DNA from: Lutraria lutraria
Lineage: Eukaryota; Mollusca; Bivalvia; Venerida; Mactridae
DNA: 64,000 nucleotides
Reading direction: 5' to 3'
NCBI GenBank assembly: GCA_964023205.1
Contig: OZ026837.1
Location: 9,218,088-9,282,087 of the forward strand
The position numbers were made by a program, and so were the translations under genes. Position 1 is the first letter of the stretch, and every line of letters starts with the position of its first letter. The notes under the pieces are model-generated. The model was not told the DNA's origin. It ran no database searches and saw only the letters and a program-made list of their open reading frames with translations. Of the stretch, positions 35,557 to 46,399 are shown piece by piece.

Positions 35557-37221
35557 ATGGCTTCTGGCAAGCAATCGATCGAAGATGACAGGATCTCTAT
35601 GATCAGTGAAGCCAGCATTGCTGTTAATAACCTGAACAAGAATTCCATCGTTGAAGTTAAAAGTTACTGTAATCCACCGGAGGGAGTAAAGGATGTATTG
35701 AAAGCGCTTTTGATTTTGTTCGGATATCCGAAGTCGGAGCAGGTTTGTAATTTATCATTGTATGTATTAAATTATGAATAAAGGCCGTAGATTGGGTTTT
35801 GAAACAGAATCACTTCAGAGGTGAAATCACAATTGCACTTGTTAATTTGTGATGGTCAGTCGATCGGAAAGTTGGGAAAAGCAATTCCGAACTGCAGTAC
35901 ATTTCTGTGTGTTACTAACACATCCGTTCCCGTGGTATGGCTGAGTACTGATATAAATGTACATTTGTAGGGGCGTTATGAGCGTATTCCATTTTTTTGC
36001 TTGAATTAAATGTCGCTTTATTTCGTTGTCCTCTTGTTAATTCTATCCAATACTGTCACAAAACAACTATGAAAATTATCATTATATGTATTAATAGTAC
36101 GTGTTTCTTTCCTAGACATGGAATAATGCTAAACGGTTAATGGCGGACTTAAAATTCAAGGAAAAAATTACTTTATGTGATTTCGAAAAGATTCCAGATG
36201 AGACAAGAAAAGAAGCGATGGTTTACTTGTCTAAGTACACCATCGAGGAAGTAATGAATAAAAGCATGGCCGCTGGTACATTTTATAATTGGGTAAGTTA
36301 GACGCAAAAAAGCTAAGTTAACGTTGGGCAAATATTCGATCACTCAAGTAATCATGGATCAAATTGAAATATTTTGAGCGCGAATTAATATTCGTCATTA
36401 TTGAGATTCGTGGATCGCGATTTTGTTTGTTTACATAAATTGTGTCCTTTGTCCTGAAATATCACTTTCTCTGAATATAATAAATATGGTCTCATGGTCT
36501 ACTCACATTATTAAGAAATCTGGCGGGGTTTAGCGAATAGACCGTAAGATAATGCTGCTAAATTCATAAATATAAACGATATACATGTAACACTAGTTTA
36601 TATTGATTTATTATATAATTCCTAAAAGAAAATTCAATCTAGTTGTCCTTAGGACTGCAATGTTTATTAATATTTTGGGTTACTCTATAAAAATGTTCGT
36701 GATTTGATTTTCAGATTTTAAGTGTTAATTTTTAATCTGTCGAGTGATTTTCAATTTGTTACGTAATTCTGAGCACTTAACAAAATGTTTTGTACAATAT
36801 TCGTACAAATTGATTTTGTGCATAACAAATTGTTATAACCATCAAACGAATTGATGTGACGATGTACCAAATTGAAATTTTGCACGCGACGAACGGTAAT
36901 TATGACATTTCAATTTGCTTAGTGAACGTACAAAAGTACCGATTTTAAATGCACGATATAAGTTCAATAGGTACATTTGAAGTATTGCGTACGGTAATTA
37001 TGACTTCACTGCTTCAACAATACTTTGTATGAGATTTCTGCATACTAGAGTATCTAACAAAGTATGTACAAGTGTATGACAAGGTCATGTTGCATTCATT
37101 ACGTTTGTTTCTTTATTCTAGTATGTTTTTATTTCATTGATCACGGTATTCTTGGTTATTTTTTTAAAGCCTGAACATGTTTGTTTCGTTTATACAGGCA
37201 ATCGCAGTCGCCAGTGACTGA
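35557..37221 (+). CDS. Stand-alone dynein microtubule-binding-domain protein (3 exons)
   Basis: Coding exons 35557-35742, 36116-36292 and 37198-37221 (donors GTTTGT and GTAAGT; acceptors CCTAG and TACAG) give 387 bases, 128 residues. An acceptor at 35550 implies an upstream 5' UTR exon. Residues 18-62 read SEASIAVNNLNKNSIVEVKS, then NPPEGVK, an A-LLILFG segment; residues 63-128 read TWNNAKRLM, an F-KIP segment, MNKSMAAGTFYNW, AIAVASD, stop. This pattern (NPP--VK, ILxG, W--AK, DF--IP, SxAAG, W-IA) follows the microtubule-binding tip of dynein heavy chains, best cytoplasmic dynein 1. A normal heavy chain has over 4,000 residues, with this tip between two coiled-coil arms of the stalk. Here the end of the first arm remains, the second is cut after AIA, and no AAA motor, linker or tail exists. 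It may bind microtubules without moving, or be a young fragment of a duplicated gene. The open, spliced frame argues for expression. Confidence 0.8.
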
Positions 37222-37430
37222 AAGAGTTGAAATCCAGATGAGGCCGAAGAATCTGTGACAAGTTTATTTATTTCATGTATTCAGTCTGCATTTACAGAAG
37301 CATCACGAGTTATGTGTTCAACAAGTGATATAATATAAATAATTAAACAGACAGTTTAAGCAAAGTTACATAAATTTAACATACATGCATCATCAGTTAT
37401 GTAATACATGACAGACAGGGATAAGGATTG

Positions 37431-37844
37431 TTACATTAACAAGGACAATAGTGTTAATTCATTATTACAGAAACTGCAAATGATTTCTTTCATAAATATA
37501 CAGAGTTTGTTATATGAATTTGTGTCAATTGTGTCTATATTCATTAGCGAAGCAAATTTGTAACTCGATGTCAGGATGAACGAAGTATTTTGAATGGATA
37601 TATTTTTTCTATCATTTTTTTGGAATTGTTTGAATTTAATACGAGATGGTACTCGTCTTCTATTCCTGAGTTGCATAGTGTACATACTCGTGACAAAGCT
37701 TGTACGTTTTATTATTTCCGGTATAACGAAAACGAAGGTATCACGATTTAGGGTTACTAGACGGTATGTTAATCCCTGCATGGTGGGTTGGTATAAATGT
37801 GTCATCAAATAATCGAAATTGAATGGCGATCTGTCTTTTGACAA
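37431..37844 (-). pseudogene. Non-LTR retrotransposon (LINE) C-terminal remnant
   Basis: A 137-residue minus-strand frame ends SYKFASLMNIDTID, KLCIFMKEIICSF, followed by a short AT-rich 3' stretch to about 37258 with ATAAATAAACTTG. The layout (F--L------L--L--FI at the very end of the polyprotein) resembles the C-termini of bivalve LINE reverse-transcriptase proteins. No endonuclease or polymerase motif remains. It lies directly downstream of the dynein-tip stop codon in the opposite orientation, so the host transcript may end inside it. It could also be an unrelated chance frame. Confidence 0.45.
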
Positions 37845-37996
37845 ATCCTCTTTAACAATTTCACAAATCTAGTGTATACTTTCCACTTTCCACTCTCTCA
37901 GCTTGGACTTGAGCATTCTAATAGTATTACGTAAAGCCATTTCAAGTGTTCTTGTTATATTTTGTATATACATGTATATTCAATTGTAATTTGAAA

Positions 37997-38002
37997 AATA
38001 AA
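37997..38002 (+). terminator. Possible polyadenylation signal
   Basis: AATAAA followed by a T-rich stretch (CTGTTTTATTATG). It is the first canonical signal that I see on the plus strand after the dynein-tip stop at 37221, about 780 bases away and beyond the inserted LINE remnant. Confidence 0.3.
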
Positions 38003-38489
38003 TCTGTTTTATTATGAGATTAGTTATCCTATTATTTACGAGTATTTAGGTGCCTCAGACATGTGTTACGATAGAACATGTGGGTAACGTAGTATGAAGT
38101 CATATTTTGCTAAACAATATTTATCTCTGTATAGCCCGACGTTGCTAACAAATCTTACATTTCACTATCAAAAGCCATTTGGGAAAATTCAATAGTTGGA
38201 CAATAGTAAGGATGCGTCTGACATGTTGGCTGTAATGCTCATAAAGCCAGCTGAAGGTTCAATCCCCCTGACCTTGGCAAATTCTAAAATCCACAAGCCT
38301 TAATGATGAATGTAACGAATACTTAGAAAATGTATTCAGGGACCAACGCATGAAAAATTTAACTCATTTTTAATATCAAGAGCAAAAGATCGAAAACAAT
38401 TAAAAATGATCCACGAAACATTTGGAGACAGGAAGGTTTCAAAAGTCAATACATGTAGTCGAATCTCAATTAAAAAGACGAGGAATATG

Positions 38490-39080
38490 ATCTGCAAAAT
38501 GTTCATCATTTATCTTTATAGACCACACTCCCCCAGAAACCGCTGAGGCACCAGCTAGATCTACTGCATTTGGCAACTCCTCCTCTGAGAAGTATTCAGA
38601 AAAGTTTCAGGCGCACACGATTTCTCAATTTTCTCTTCCAAGAACCAGGGATGCTATATATGTGTAACCAAGGGAAATACAGTTTGTACAATAAATTATT
38701 CTCAATGAAAGAATTTTAATCTGCACTTGACATGGCAAATGATACTTCACCTGTTCCGGACAAAGTCCATTATCAATTTCTTATACACCTACCCATCATC
38801 TACGTATACTCTTTCTCTTTTACTTGATATTTTCGATAATGTAGGTGAGGAACTCTGGTGAATTCCCTTCTTCAAGGAGAGAAGCATTGCTAAGCTGGGC
38901 AGGGATTCAAGTGATCATAATAACTATCACACAATAGCTCTAACCAGTTATATTTGTTAGACATTTGAAAGAATGGAGAGCAACAGACTTATATGGTTCC
39001 TGGAGTCTAACAACCTTATTGTTGTAGCTGAGTAAACACGTCTGCCACACTCGTTGAAACAAAGAATGTTCGGAACTTTT
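38490..39080 (+). pseudogene. LINE reverse-transcriptase fragment, decayed
   Basis: Read in changing frames, the segment shows MKEF-SALDMANDTSPVPDK at about 38706, HYQFLIHLPI, then S-GFK-like and NNYHTIALTSYIC near 38920, and NRLIWFLESNNLI near 38980. These follow the order of the finger and palm region of LINE reverse transcriptases (A-DTSPGPD, NYRPIALTS, ERM-N-RL--FLE). Stops and frameshifts interrupt it, and the YxDD part is missing. It is dead; the clade is not certain. Confidence 0.7.
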
Positions 39081-39985
39081 TTGAGACTGAAATCATAATA
39101 TATAGCAGAGAGACGTAGACGTATAATACATATTATACATAAAGTAGCTACATGTATGTATAGCTAACGGAAAAATAACCAATATAGAGATAGTTAATTT
39201 CATTTTTATTTTTTAATTCCAACAATTTATAAGGCTATCATTTACAAAGTATTATCATACTTTGTGTTACAGTTACAAGAATGCATAAACAATAAAGTAA
39301 TGATGGTCATTCACAAACATACAACAATAAAAGATGTTTATCTATGTAACAGTCAGCCAGACATAAACAGTACAAGGCAAGTATCTAAGAAAACGACTAG
39401 AACTGGATGAAAATAAAATACTATACAAAGCTAGCGTCCTGACGCAATAAGAAAAGTTATCTACAAAAAGAACATGAGCAGACCTCTCCATCCAGTGCAC
39501 CAATTATACCTTGTCATAACTGACTCGATCCCTGAAATGTTCGGGTAGCACCAGGGACATTGTATGACACATTAATACAGTATCCCTGGTAGCGAGATCC
39601 GAAGTTTAGGTGCACAGTTTTAAATGGAAGGAGCTGTTCATTCCAGGGTATACTAGCAAAGTTTTTATACTTGGAATTGAACAAATGTTCCTTATTTTTT
39701 TACAAAGTCAACTAGATTTAACAGGATAAGCCTTATTTATAATTTATTTTATGTTTAAAGTTAAGAATTACCCAAACAAAGTCAATCACAGATGCTTTAC
39801 TTTAATTTGCTCACTCTTTCAGTGGTAAAAAGTGATTCTTTAGAATTTAGCTAAAATCATTGGATACAAAATATCAGCTTTCTAAGCATCTGTCTACAAA
39901 TCTGCTACCCCAGAAAGAGTGCTGAAGTACATACTAAGTCCACAAAGTACAGTCTAAGTCTCAACTACAAGGTGCACAGAGTATA

Positions 39986-41301
39986 AGTCTGACAATAGAT
40001 TTATGGTCAAATCGTCAGACGGAGGGGTATTTAGAAATAACTGGACACTTCTTACTTGATTGGTCCATAAAACCTGCCATGACTGTCTGCAAAAGGTTTA
40101 ATGGGTATACATACCTCCGAAAACATACCACAAGAGTATGAAGAGGCATGCCATGTTGCGAAACTGGGGGCAGGATATACACAATACTAGTAAGAGACAA
40201 TACAATTTCATGTACATCAAACATCACAAAAGTCTTTGATGTTTCATTGATAGGATCTACTTGTGAGATGGAAACAACAGAAACATATTCAGACAGTGAT
40301 AGTGCTAGTGAATTAAGCTCTGCTTTGCCTGCTAAGGATTTCCCTAAGCATAAGACATGCTATGCTCAATCTCAAGAGGGTAGTGAAGGATGACCTAAAA
40401 GATGTAGGCCCAAACTGCAAAACATCAGAGAAAAGGCAAATACAATCGTGAAATTCATCAGTCATATAAAGTCACTAATTGCTATAGAAATACTAGAAAA
40501 TAAAAAAGGCTACAAACAGCCACTGACACTAGGTGGAATTCCCAAATAATAATGATCTGATCGATCCTTAATATTTCTGAAGAAAAGCTCAACCAGTTGA
40601 GATGCACAAGCTCAGAAAGTATGAGAGGAAGTTGCTTAAAGAACGATGCACAATTTTACAACCACTTGAAAACGCCACTCAACAGACACCAGTAAGGTGA
40701 ATTCAATCCGTCCACCAGCTTGACTGTTCCTTTGACTCTAACTAGAACACCAGATTAAAGTCATTTCAACAACCTACAGAAACAAGAAGATAGTTAACTG
40801 CACTAAAATTTTCCCTGGAAAAACGTATGCCAGCATACACGACTGATGTTCGTACATTATGGCAGCCATTCTACACTCAAGGTTTAAAAACTGTGTTGGG
40901 TCATGGATGAGCACAAAATAATTGCGCTTGAAGAGAAAGTTAGGTTGTTCCTCAAAAGACTTAAAGAAGGGAAAAATCATTTCTAGCAGGGAGCAACCCA
41001 CTACCTCGAAGTCTGACCATTTGAAAGGTTACAACAATGACCTCTTTAAGACATGAGTCAGGAAATCCTGTGAAGCAGGAGCTCACAACTTACTTGTGTT
41101 AAGGGTGCACAGATAATAAATCTAATCCCCTAAATTTCTGGAGGGACAATCTGCAAAGGCAAAATAACAGGCAAATACCTTACAATTCCTGAAACAACTG
41201 CACCAGTGGAAAGACTCTCTAGCATTGCTGGCAAATCATTTAGCCTTGAGAGATGTTCCATGAGTGACTGCACGTTTGAAATGCTAATGAATATTAAGTG
41301 A
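39986..41301 (+). pseudogene. hAT-family transposase relic
   Basis: Conserved hAT parts appear in order, in shifting plus frames: SLTIDLWSNRQTEGYLEITG with HFLLDWSIKPAM (first catalytic Asp region) at 39986; RDNTISCTSNITKVFDVSL at about 40190, where family members have a DNAS motif; an acidic SDSDSASEL stretch and KHKTCYA near 40340; a TATDTRWNSQ segment near 40525; MAAILHSRFKN near 40858; and the C-terminal dimerisation block IPETTAPVERLSSIAGKSF, ending MLMNIK and a stop at 41301. Several stops and frame changes break it. In intact hAT enzymes these parts form an RNase H-like core that moves DNA by cut and paste. I find no terminal inverted repeats. Confidence 0.88.
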
Positions 41302-41559
41302 AATAAGCTGTAGACTGACTCTTCTTTTTGTACATCAATGTTCACAAATTTCTTCCACTGCTTATTTGCACATGAGTTATCTTAGTAAAATTGTTGTTAT
41401 TACTTACAAACTGTATCCACTGTGGACAAGTATTATTGAGGTATTGTATAAGCAGCCTGTGAAATATTGTTCAGTTCTGTTTTCAACTGTGTCTTGACAT
41501 TAAAGAAGGTCACATACCAAAAATCAAGCCCTTGGCCATGTGTGTGTAAGGACAAAAAG

Positions 41560-42889
41560 ATTTTTGAATGCTTTTCCGTTATAAGACTTAACAAGATGTG
41601 TTTTAAAAACACAATGCCTCCCTCCGGGGTGACCTATGACCTGAAAATGCACAGGTCCTGTAGAGATTGTCATGATGAACCAACATATGAAGTTTGATGA
41701 TCGTAGGTGGAAGCATTTTGATTTTATAGGCAAAGTTAAAGTTTGGTACAGACAAACTAAGGGCCATAAATATTGGAGGAGTTGAGCAAACAAGAGTATC
41801 TATCTATATTACATAAACACAAAAAAGACACAGGGCCATAAATCCGCCAAAAAAATCCGATCACAAAACCCAGAATATATGTGCTGGGGTTCTTGGTGAC
41901 AATTAGTCTGTGAACATTTTATAAATTTCCTTTGAGAAATATAGGACATGTATCACAGAAGAAATTTAGGACACAAAATAAACAAAGGGGCCATAAATCT
42001 GTCAAAGATGATCGAATCACAAAACCCACACAATATGTGCTGAGGAACTTTGATGAAAATAGTTCTATTAATGTTTGGTCAAAATCCCATAAGAAAAATA
42101 GAAGCAGTTGCAACCTAAAGAGTATTTCTCTATATATAACATATGCCCAAAAAAAAACAAATGGCCGTTATTCCTTAAAAATGGCTCAATCATACAACCT
42201 AGACAATATGCACTGGGTAACTTGATAACAATAGTTCCATGAACATTTGATCAAATCCCTTTGAGAAAAGAAGCGAACAAGAGTATTTCTCAATTAAAAT
42301 CACACAAAATAAACAAAGGACCATAATTCTGTCAAAAATGATCAAATTAATAAACCCGGAATATATGTGTGTGCCATATGTGTCAAAATCCAATGAGAAA
42401 TATAGGAGTAGTATCCTAAAGAAAATTTAGGAATTCTTTAAAACACAATGACCTTGTGACCTTTGACCTGAGGTCTTCTAGAGGTTGTCATGAGGAACCT
42501 ACAAATGAAGTTTCATGATTGTAGGTGGAAGCATTTTGATTTTATAGGCAAGGATAAAGTTTGGTCCAAACAGACAGACCAAAAACAATCAGGGGCATAA
42601 AAAGCTATTGATCCCCTGGAAAAGGTAAATTTGATCCCATCTTTGTAAAGGATATCAAGTCGATACTACATACCAAATACCCAGGTCTATGCTCTCATTA
42701 TTTTGGACAAATAGATTTTTCAAGAACCATATGGATTTAAACTCTTCAAGTTTGAAAGTTGACTATATGATACATATCAGTTTCATTAACTTTGGCCAAG
42801 CAGTTTAGGAGAAACTGTTGAAATGAAAAGCTGACAAAGCACAGACAGATGATGGACCATAAGCACTTTGTGTTTAGGTGAGCTAACAA
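41560..42889. mobile_element. Decayed tandem-repeat-bearing element
   Basis: Two direct copies of a block about 130 bases long (GACCTATGACCTG, then GTAGGTGGAAGCATTTTGAT) start near 41630 and 42460. Between them, AGGGCCATAAATC-like anchors occur at about 41761, 41831, 41989, 42161 and 42318, mostly 156-172 bases apart, each followed by (T)C-AAAAATGATC-AATCACA and a GTGCTGGG block. The right end GTGTTTAGGTGAGCTAAC at 42872-42889 is a bivalve dispersed-element end. Frames here are not coding. It has the same logic as the 15966 element but different unit sequence. Confidence 0.6.
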
Positions 42890-42937
42890 GAAAGTTTTGA
42901 TGTCAAATATGGACTCCTTCCCATCTCTATTATCATT

Positions 42938-45900
42938 TCAGTCAGGACATTGTTTTATCATTTTCAAGTTTTCTCGTTGAATGTGTTTTTGCACAGCGTG
43001 AACCTTGGCAGTTATTTCTTTCTTGTCAAGAGAAGGGAACTTCTCATGGATGATATCCACAAACACTGAATACCTTAGACTATCAAATCTGGGCTTTGCT
43101 GTAACTTTAGAATTAGCTGCCTTTCCGCTTACAGAGTGGCTTATCAATTCTTGTTTAGTAAAGAGAGAACATAACAAAGTTTTCGTTGCAAAAAATGCAT
43201 TCTTCTCCCTCTCCACCAGTTTTGACAGCTCGTCTTGTGAATGCACTTCTGGTTTCACTTTAGCTTTCCTCTCCTTGTGTTCGAGCTTCCTCACTCTCCT
43301 TTTCAGTTTGTGAAGTTCTTCTTTTAGCAAACTAATTTCTTCCGTATACTTGTCCTTCATATTTTTGGTAGGAGTAACATTCCTACAATTAACAAAACAA
43401 GAAGATCATTATGGCTCTATATCACTCACCTACTTATCTGATGACCAGAGCTTTTCTTATTGGACATGAATTATTCCCATTTTGCCCTATGTACAGGTTG
43501 TATCATCAAGACAAACAATGTGACCAGGACAAATGAAAATCTAATGAAAAGCAATGCCACCTAGTTATAGACCCCAGATGACCTGGATTGAAACTTGATG
43601 TAGATTACAATAAGATACACACTTTGAAAAACTAAATTAAAGTCCAAACTTAAGTGGCCTCAATTGTGATGACATAGTTTAAGTTTTAATCAGCATGATG
43701 ATGTCTTAGTAGCCCTATATCGCTCATCCGGTGACACACAGATGCAATTGTCACACTAGATGCACAAGGGCCTGCTGTTAAGAAAGCTTGTGACCTTGAC
43801 CTATGAACTAAGAGTATGTATGATGTTCATGACACATCATCTCATTGAACTTGAAGTGAACTTTTATCCAAAGATATTTCAAAATTCTTGAAAGCAAACA
43901 CAGAAGGTACAGCCCAGAAAGGGAAAATACATTTGACCGAAAGGGTAATCTTAACCTTTGACCTATAAATTTGGGTAATGCCAAGGACACTTTGTTTTAT
44001 TGTATCATGACAAGTCATTTTCAAATTATGTCAATACATAAGGTGGACAAGGCCTATAATACTCTTTTTAGATATTTGACCTCTAAATGTGACCTTGAAC
44101 TTTAGTCGACTGACCTTTGTCTTGCGCACAACACACTGTCTAGTGGTGTTTAACAATAATGCCAAGTAATTTAAAAAAAAGTCAATGCCTAAGGGTGATA
44201 CAATCTGGACAAGGTCTATAATACGCGTTTTAGACATTTGACCTCTAGTCTAATTCAGTAAGTTTGACCTTGAACTCTAGCCTACAGACTTATTTCTTGT
44301 GCATGACACATAAATGTTTCTGCTAAAAGGAATGACCAAGTTACAATGCAGACACAAAAAATAGACCATGTGACCTTGACCTTTGAGCTACAAGTATAGA
44401 CCAGAGTCTGTTAAACAAGCTAAAACATAGCAAATTTTCTAAGTCAAGGGCCCATAACTCTTGAAGTCCTTGTCCTATTTCAAACATAACCAAACTTGTC
44501 CATAACCTTAAGGTCATACACAATCACTGAAAATATTATTAAGATCGGTGTATAAATGAAGGCATTAGTGTGTAAACAAACTGAAATATAGCAAATTTAC
44601 AAAGTCAAGGGATCATAACTCTTGAAGTTATTGTCCGATTTTGCCCATAATCGAACTTATCCGAGACATTGTGAGCAAGTTTGATTGGTTAAGAGCTGTG
44701 GTTGCTAGGGTCTAAACAAACTAATTGTAGACGGACGCAGAACATTCATCGATCCTAAAAAATTCCTAAAATTCCTTAGTAACCTGCCAACTCAGTTCAT
44801 TATGAGAACCCTGAACAGAAAGAAGATTACATTTTTAGGCATTCTTGACAACACACTGGATGCTACGCAAACTGACCACAAAAGCTCACTTCGTGCTCAG
44901 GTGGGCTAAAATGACAAATTCTCAGCACCCAGAGTGAAACAGAAATTATGATAAAAACTATACCTAACAGTAGACTTTTTAATATTTTGAAGCTTTTCTG
45001 TCCCTTAAATATGGCGATGAGGTTCAATTAGAAGTGAAATTGCAGACTTTTGTGTTAAAACCCTAAGTATTTGCTTCTGAATACCAGTAAAATGAACTTT
45101 TTTATCTGGACCCCTAAGCTAGCAATTAATCTGTGTTTAGAAAACTTACTTGTCTGCACTCCCACAAGAGATACATGGCGCAGATTCAGTGAATGTCTCA
45201 TGAGCTTTCTCTACTACAGTTTTAGACATCTGTGGTGTTGTTTGCCTACAATCATAAATAATTACAATGATACATCAACTAGAGCTGTCACTAAATGTGA
45301 CCAATAACCCTGAATGGCTCGCTGATTAATTTTACTTTTATCAGAAAAAAGGGACATGAATCTAGCATATTTCTTTGAAACTGATGACACTGTTTTGTAC
45401 TTGTGTCTAAGGAGTATTGTGGTTCTTATAGAGTTCACATGCAATTATTGTTGAAGTTCAAAGTTGCCAAGTTCAAAGGGCCATAATTCCATCAATAATT
45501 CAGGTACAAACATGTCTCACACATCTTCAATCCATGATGTAAATGTGCAAAGACTCATAGCGCTATGCTAAAAGCTGAGAAATAGTTTGACCCACAATGT
45601 ACCTACGACAGACCTACTGTATGCTAACCCCTATTATACACCCTTCAAATTTCGTAAGTTTCATATGTTTACTTCAAACACATGCATTGTTTGTTAAACA
45701 TGCTTATAATTGTTCATTGTACACGGGAGTGGGCATTTTTACGCATGAATAGATCGGAAAACGTAATGTAAATGGGAGTAGTATGTTTTTAATGCACGAC
45801 ATACGTCTGATTGTGATTTTTACGACATACTATTAATACGCAAATTACCAGAAGGAATTTCGCTAACATTTCCACACGCGAAATGTCCAGAATTTCAAAT

Positions 45901-46382
45901 TCACGCGGAAATATCAACGTATACAGTACTCAGTAATTTCTACTCAATTGAGAATTTGGCGCTTTCAAGTAGATTTAGTTTTAAATTTAATTGTACTGAC
46001 CAGTACTCTTTCATGTATTTTGCACTTTTATTTAAGTGATGACTTAACAGCATGCAATGCTACTTAAAATTTTGTGTCGACTTGCCGGGCGTCATGGGGA
46101 TATTGACACATTGTTCGTCATGACAGACTGATATTGGCAAAGATTTTTTGTTCGCATAATTATGCAAAATATACTGCAGACATGTAAGCACTAATACCTG
46201 TTATCATTACGTCCATTCGAACAGTTGCTTTCAGATATTGCTTCAGCTTGTTCTTGATTTGACCTAAGCTTTGATGATGGAGTTCTTCTTCTTGTTGACT
46301 TCCTGGTTTCTTTAATATCATCTGTCAGACTAACATTGTTCTCTTCTAAGTTTGTAAGATAAACACTTAACCACTTGTCCAT
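42938..46382 (-). CDS. Coiled-coil and BEN-like domain protein (3 exons)
   Basis: Minus-strand coding exons are 46198-46382, 45150-45245 and 42938-43382 (donors GTATTA and GTAAGT; acceptors TGTAG). They sum to 726 bases, 241 residues. The ATG lies in a GAAATGG context; a 3' splice site at 46397 implies a 5' UTR exon to the right. Residues 1-94 are charged and disordered (ETRKSTRRRTPSSK), with a CISCGS motif in exon 2. Residues 102-135 form a basic coiled coil (LLKEELHKLKRRVRKLEHKE). Residues 160-232 read LLCSLFTKQELISHSVSG, then KPRFDSLRYSVFVDIIHEKF, which fits the BEN domain (LF--EL--HS--G, a KP-LD segment, KFP). BEN proteins bind DNA and usually repress transcription. Exon 2 is 96 bases and all junctions are phase 2, so skipping it keeps the frame. 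The last intron holds a 1.2-kb repeat element. A domesticated transposon-linked gene is possible. Moderately sure. Confidence 0.72.
43705..44909. mobile_element. Bivalve dispersed element in the BEN-gene intron
   Basis: The left end CCCTATATCGCTCATCCGGTG and the right end AGCTCACTTCGTGCTCAGGTGGGCT are the typical paired ends of this repeat class. The interior has recurring GTGACCTTGACCTTTGA blocks (about 43795, 43955, 44080, 44370) and two copies of TCAAGGGCCCATAACTCTTG / TCAAGGGATCATAACTCTTG about 160 bases apart (44445 and 44607), then TAGACGGACGCAGAACATTC. No coding. Short frames within it are by-products. Confidence 0.6.
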
Positions 46383-46399
46383 TTCGGGTCTTGTTTCTG

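Noticed and set aside
41467..42225. Plus-strand frames of 76-97 residues
   Set aside because: Lie inside a decayed repeat with ~160-bp units; composition follows the repeat.
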